Assembly: GCA_015680685.1 (NCBI GenBank)
Contig: MNCI01017913.1
Span: 789,465 to 827,285, forward strand
Length of the DNA: 37,821 bases
Direction of reading: 5' to 3'
Source of the DNA: Gnetum montanum
Lineage: Eukaryota; Streptophyta; Gnetopsida; Gnetales; Gnetaceae
Both the position numbers and the translations under genes were made by a program. Below are positions 33,824 to 37,821 of this stretch, piece after piece. Every line of letters begins with the position of its first letter. Positions within the stretch are counted from its first letter, which is position 1. The notes beneath the pieces were generated by a model. That model was not told the origin of the DNA. It saw only the letters and a program-made list of their open reading frames with translations, and did no database searches.

Positions 33824-34364
33824 TTTTCGGTTCTTACGCTTGTCATTTATCTTTACATTGTTATCTTTTTCGTACGCACGATATGCACGTTTCCTGATCA
33901 CTTTAGTATAATTACGCAAAATTCCGTTCCAGTATCATTTACGCTTGCTGTATTACGCTGTGGCCCGCAACGGCCTTAAACTAGTTGCACACAATCGTAT
34001 TCCGTTATCATTCATGCATCTTGCGTTTTGGCCCGCAACGGCCTTAAACTAGTTGCCAGAATTGTATACTATCACTCTTTACGCTTGATTACGCAGCAGG
34101 CCCGCAATGGCTCTAAACTAGTCGCTAGGTTCTGCAGAATCATGTAACGGACCGCAATGGCCTTAAACTCGCAATTACACTCTATCATTATCACTCAGGT
34201 GCACTTCTCAACAATTATGCTCACACTCTACAAGCAAAACATTAAATAATAAACAAAAATGTAACTGTTGTTTAACACATCCACCAGGTTCTATAACACT
34301 TCTTTTCAATCATTCGTAAAATGATATTGCACTCAACATCAATAAAACCATGCATAAATTATAA
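33677..34364. other. Spacer of copy C between convergent units
   Basis: This is non-coding DNA between the protease stop and the stop of the minus-strand gene. The first part is T-rich, with TTACGC words. The second part holds the tandem array at 33962-34200. There is no sign of reverse transcriptase. The small open frames at 33669-33979 are accidental and include the artificial duplication. Confidence 0.7.
33962..34200. repeat. Four tandem units with a GGCCTTAAACTAGT core
   Basis: Units begin at 33962, 34030, 34099 and 34149 (spacings 68, 69 and 50). Each has GGCCCGCAA(C/T)GGC followed by CTTAAACT and, in three of them, AGTTGC or AGTCGC. The third unit reads CTCTAAAC and the fourth starts GGACCGC. 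The array lies 286 bases after the protease stop and ends about 165 bases before the convergent gene's stop. The same core occurs at the same place in copy B, and weakly in copy A. Confidence 0.85.
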
Positions 34365-34743
34365 TTACGCATTTCCTCTACTGCCACTATCACCGGTATC
34401 CCTTAGGTTCAGATCCAACGCTAATGGATCATCCTCCAGTAGGCCGTCGTTTCTGGGAATGATTCGTTCACGAAGAATGCCCTCTTCGCGAGGTCCTCAT
34501 CCCGGCGCCGGCTCCACAGGAGGACGCTCTTCATCGTTGCGTTCCTCTCTTGCTTCTCCTCCTTCTTCTCCTTCCTCTGCTTCTTCCTCCGCTTCTTCTT
34601 CTGCTTTGGCCGCTCCCTTTGCTAACTCGTTAGCTTGTTCGTCTTCCCTATCCTCGGCTGGTACCTGAACATAGTAAGCACATTAGCTACCTAAGACTTA
34701 ACATCATAATTAGAAACCCAAACTAAGTAGCGCGTAAACTCAC

Positions 34744-35502
34744 CTGTGATGGCCCTGCTTCCGCAGCAAAGGGAAGCTTGTCCAGGCCAGCCCACAGGCG
34801 CTCCATAATCTCTTCCTCCGTTAGATCTGGCCATACATCCTCTCCCAAGGCAACTCTGGCCTTCACTTTCCCTTTCTCCACGCTGCTCTAGCGGGGTGGG
34901 TCTGGGAAGAAAGTAGGGATTGAAGCCTGACCCCCAGGGAGAGTCATTGCCCTTTCGGGGGACGCACTTACAGTCACCTGCTCCTCGAACTTCTTGAAAG
35001 CTTCAGAAGCTCCGATGACATCTAGGAAGACTTCCAAGGACTGGGTCCTGACGGCAAGATCGCGGTAAAGTTTCCGATAAGCAATACTCTCCCGCTTGTA
35101 CAAGTGCTTATGGTCCTTCTCCTTCTGCCCCCACTCTTGCACGCTTGCACAATAATCCCTCCAGTCCCAGCTTTTCTGGGCTAGGAGTTCTATCTGCATC
35201 CGTTGTTCAACCAACGCCTGACTGGTCTGCACGCTGTTTTTGATGGCTATCCAATACCGAGAGTGGTCGACAACAGCGGTACACCAGTCTTCATCCCCTA
35301 TCGCTCGTGCCTGTAGGAAGTTGCACCGTGATTTTAAGTCTCCGACCTCTTTGGTCAGAGACTCAACCCTCTGCTCTAACTTCTGCAACCTTTTCCGTAA
35401 ATTCTCATTTACGCCCATAAATTCTCATTTACGCTTCATTGGATGGTGGCTCCACTGTGTCCAGATTAATGGGCTCCGTGGGATCCCATCGTAAGCAAGC
35501 TC
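34744..35502 (-). pseudogene. Exon 6 of the convergent gene: coiled coil
   Basis: It starts GACLRWDPTEPINLDTVEPP, matching VSKIRWNSSQ in copy A, with the intron in the same place. The frame then breaks: copy A has about 40 further codons that are missing here, and a 20-base tandem duplication follows. From MGVNENLRKRLQKLEQRVES (35418) a heptad-like charged helix continues, with SLTKEVGDLKSRCNFLQARA, QKSWDWRDYCASVQEWGQKE and LAVRTQSLEVFLDVIGASEA. A TAG at 34888-34890 interrupts it, and the frame goes on with EDVWPDLTEEEIMERLWAGL to the donor at 34743. A coiled coil suggests dimerisation; the partner is unknown. Confidence 0.72.
35396..35435. repeat. 20-base tandem duplication in the coiled-coil exon
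   Basis: TAAATTCTCATTTACGC occurs in two adjacent 20-base units (35396-35415 and 35416-35435) with two differences. It sits at the start of the coiled coil where the reading frame is broken. Confidence 0.85.
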
Positions 35503-36039
35503 CTAACAGAAACAATCATCAAATGCTGATGACACATTACCGCTACGTAATACCATAGACCTATTATGACCATAACGTACCAGCCCCAGGTTCGATGCGC
35601 TCCAGGCGCTCGATCATGTCACTGACAATGCCTTCCATGAAGGCAAATTTGTCCGGGAAGTCTCTCCACGCTCTGTTCATAGCCACAGACGTGGATGCGT
35701 CCTCTTCTCCTGTAGCATAATTCTGTCAGACCCCTCATCTATTTACAGAAATCCTGCAAACACACTAACACACCATTACCTCTACCAGTGACAGTGGTGA
35801 CTTCGTCGACATCTTCAGCCGCCCTTTCCTTTTCACGCACTAGGGCCTGTGCGTCGCTGGTTCCAGTAGCAGGGGCCTCCTCTTCCAAAATTGAGGCCCC
35901 TTCCCTACGACTTAGTGTTACTCCCCCTGTCTCAGGGGTCAGTTCTTCCGTAATTTTTACTGGTCATGTCATAGCACCTTAGTATATCATTACAAAACAT
36001 CTAAACAAATGTTGCGTAATACAATTTCTGCACGCTTAC

Positions 36040-37080
36040 CAGTCGGAGGCTTACTCCGTTGAACTTTGACCGACACAGTTCTGTCCGTGTCACCCTTAGG
36101 GGCCTCGGCGATACGAAGCCTCTTACGTCGAGTTGCAGGTTCGACGATTTCTTCCGCTAGGCGTTTCCCTCGCGAGGCTTCTCCAGTCTAAGTAGGCATT
36201 ATCTCGCCTACACTGTCGAGGCCTCACACTTGGGGCGCCGCCAGACCCTTGGTCGTTATAGAAAACGACTCCCCGATCCCTTCCGGCGGATCCTGCCCAC
36301 GGGTAGTGCTGAGAATGTGGGCAATCCAAGGTCTGGATAGTTGGTCTCGGTCTTGCTGCACCCAGACCCCATTCCTTTGGATGACCAGAAACTCAGCAAA
36401 CCACCGGAGGAAAGCTATGAAGAAAGCGTAATGCACGTTGAAACAAGACTCAAGCTTTTGGCGAAGCTTGATCATCTCATTATGCAGTCCCTTGGCAAAA
36501 TAGCTTGCCCAGTTGAACTGGGTCCCCTCCTCCAGAACCTCTCGCATAATACGGGTTTGTTCTACAGAAAAGAACTTCCCCTGCGAGAGGGTTTTGGGGA
36601 AGGTCCGGGCCCGAAAAAGGGGATAAAGTGTCTTGGTGGCGCCCATCTCGAATTTGTTGCACGGAAACCCTTTAGTTTCCTTCGGGATCCTCACCCACTC
36701 ATTCAGCCAATTCTGGAAGGCAACACTCCTCTTCACCTTCTCACTTACGGGAGGGTCGTCTGAGGGGACGCCAAAGAGGTCTGCAAAGAGCTGAGCATCG
36801 ATGTTAAAGCTTATGCGCACGTTATGTACGCGTGTCTAGAAATGCTTGGCCTTTTCGTTGAAGGAGTTGACCAGGGTTAGCATTTCACTGGCGGGGACAT
36901 TAGGAGTCGCAGCCAAAAATAGGTACATTAGCCCTACTACTCGGATCTTGGAGGTCACCGTGACTGGGGCCGCCGAGTGGCCGAGCCAGCGTTGTGCATC
37001 CTTGATGTCGCCGTAGCGAAAGAGGACGGCGTTCGCCTCGCGGCCAGAAATTGTAAGCGTAATCTCCCGAGATTCCCTAA
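36040..37080 (-). pseudogene. Exon 3 of the convergent gene: central conserved domain
   Basis: This is the largest readable exon, 1041 bases. It begins VRESREITLTISGRE. It then has VVGLMYLFLAATPNVPASEM, NSFNEKAKHF-stop-TRVHNV (TAG, expected TGG), ISFNIDAQLFADLFGVPSDD, TLYPLFRARTFPKTLSQGKF, FNWASYFAKGLHNEMIKLRQ, YAFFIAFLRWFAEFLVIQRN and QLSRPWIAHILSTTRG. The last part is basic, with a bipartite nuclear-signal pattern, and has two stops (TGA and TAG). The order of blocks (I/VxFxxxxxxxxFGVP, later a RARTFP segment, then a long helical segment) recalls putative plant transposon domains of unknown function. That is a memory-based impression, not a search result. The same blocks occur at 4307-5349 in copy A. 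Confidence 0.75.
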
Positions 37081-37821
37081 CTGCACAACATGAAACGCAA
37101 ATTAAACCAAAATACTATTACACAATGTCCACAATTTACAATTACATTACGCAATAACTAACTACACAACAGCCTTACCGGGGCCAAATGGCAGGGAAAA
37201 TGACAGGAGTTCCCTCTGCACGTCCTCGACGGTAAGGGGCGGATCTAGGGTCCAGTCATCGTGCAACCACCCAAGCCTTTGGCAATTCTCAAAAGCCCTA
37301 GCGTAACGGGTGCGATACTCACGCATGTCAAAGCCGATCTGCTCTATAACACCAGCACGCACGTTGCTAGTTGCAGTAAACGCCATTATCGCCGTTTCGG
37401 CCCACGATAACACGTCGCCATCTCCAACTAACCTGTTGTCCTGAATAAAGAACATGTACCATACAACATAGGCTTGTTTTATATTTTGCACATGGACTTC
37501 TCTTATAATTCACACCAACAACAGACATAAAACAAAACAGAAACATAGACAGTTACTAAAATTTGCTTACCCGCCTGCGTAGTACGCCGTGCCTTGTGGG
37601 TTCTGGAAACAGGTCGAGACATGGCGAGCCACGAACAACGTGTTATATGCGTGATAACAGCTGAATCAAGCCATTTCCCAGATCCAGTTTAAGGTTTGCA
37701 AGCCCCGGGCGCTAAGTTCTCGGTCCTCGGGATGGCCCGTATCGATGGCTCCGTCCGTCAAAAAGGCCAGAATCCCTTCCGCAGAATTTGCCAGCAGGTG
37801 CTCTAAAAGAGCATCGGCAAC

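Larger units (their letters stand above)
27190..37821 (+). mobile_element. Copy C: youngest pol-less gypsy element with convergent spliced gene (3' end outside window)
   Basis: In order, it contains LTR/leader DNA with two TATA units, gag (29754-32918), protease (to 33676), a 688-base spacer with four tandem repeat units, and a multi-exon gene on the opposite strand (37821-34365) whose 5' part lies beyond the window. It is GC-richer and far better preserved than copies A and B, so exons and domains can be read. LTR borders are uncertain: no second LTR is present to compare, and no convincing primer-binding site was found. The lesions are mostly CAG-to-TAG and CGA-to-TGA. It lacks reverse transcriptase, RNase H and integrase, so it would need them from another element. 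Confidence 0.8.
34365..37821 (-). pseudogene. Convergent intron-containing gene of copy C (5' end outside window)
   Basis: Exons read on the minus strand are: 37821 to about 37572 (partial), about 37440-37186, 37080-36040, 35959-35780, 35709-35581, 35502-34744 and 34664-34365. Donors are GTAAGC, GTAAGG, GTAAGC, GTAATG, GTACGT and GTGAGT; acceptors end CAG or TAG. Introns from the second onward are mostly phase 1, and several match copy A exactly. The first junction is not resolved in phase. The protein has a central conserved block, a basic stretch KRLAEEIVEPATRRKRLR (nuclear-signal-like), an acidic linker, EGIVSDMIERLERIE, a coiled coil and a Glu-rich acidic end. In-frame stops lie in exons 1, 3 (three), 6 and 7; most are consistent with CpG or CHG deamination. 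It is likely nuclear, function unknown, with distant resemblance to plant transposon-associated domains. Confidence 0.8.

Noticed and set aside
34321-34668. Plus-strand open frame rich in Ser (SSS.SASSSASSSAL)
   Set aside because: It is the shadow of the minus-strand Glu-rich last exon (GAA/GAG read backwards), which has proper splice signals and fits the gene.
36341-36763. Plus-strand 140-codon open frame
   Set aside because: It lies antisense to exon 3 of the convergent gene, whose minus-strand translation aligns with copy A; the plus frame does not.

Overview
This window looks like intergenic DNA from a seed plant with a large, retrotransposon-rich genome. A gymnosperm is possible, but nothing here proves it. 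No intact host gene, tRNA, rRNA or CRISPR array was recognised. Almost everything recognisable is LTR-retrotransposon DNA at different stages of decay.

The central observation is one composite element family seen three times. Each copy has a Ty3/gypsy gag-protease reading frame of Tat-like type and, about 0.6-0.7 kb beyond the protease, a separate intron-containing gene on the opposite strand, so the two units converge. No reverse transcriptase, RNase H or integrase follows the protease in any copy. Copy A is the gene at 3359-6882 (+) and gag-pro at 16225-13727 (-). Its spacer is split by a nested Ty1/copia element at 7206-13404. Copy B is gag-pro at 18233-21790 (+), with only a scrap of the convergent gene at 22626-22440 (-). 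Copy C is the youngest: LTR/leader DNA at about 27190-29753, gag-pro at 29754-33676 (+), and the convergent gene at 37821-34365 (-), which runs off the right edge. Copies A and B are AT-rich and heavily mutated. Copy C is GC-richer and almost readable, with a few stops that look like C-to-T deamination at CpG and CHG sites.

The convergent gene aligns between copies A and C by eye, with introns at matching positions, mostly in phase 1. It encodes an unfamiliar protein: a central conserved block, a basic nuclear-localisation-like stretch, a coiled coil and an acidic tail. The spacer between the two units carries its own conserved repeats: a GGCCTTAAA-core motif, tandem in B and C, and short palindromes shared by A and B.

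Other content: a full-length but dead Ty1/copia element with two LTRs (7206-13404); a second gypsy lineage (Athila-like gag plus protease, minus strand, about 26399-24600) with an assembly gap of 128 Ns; leader and LTR DNA at 27.2-28.7 kb packed with TTACGCT/AGCGTAA words; and three artificial duplications flanking single Ns at 33.3-33.8 kb. The stretches 1-3358, 16226-18232 and 22627-24599 hold no gene that I can recognise.
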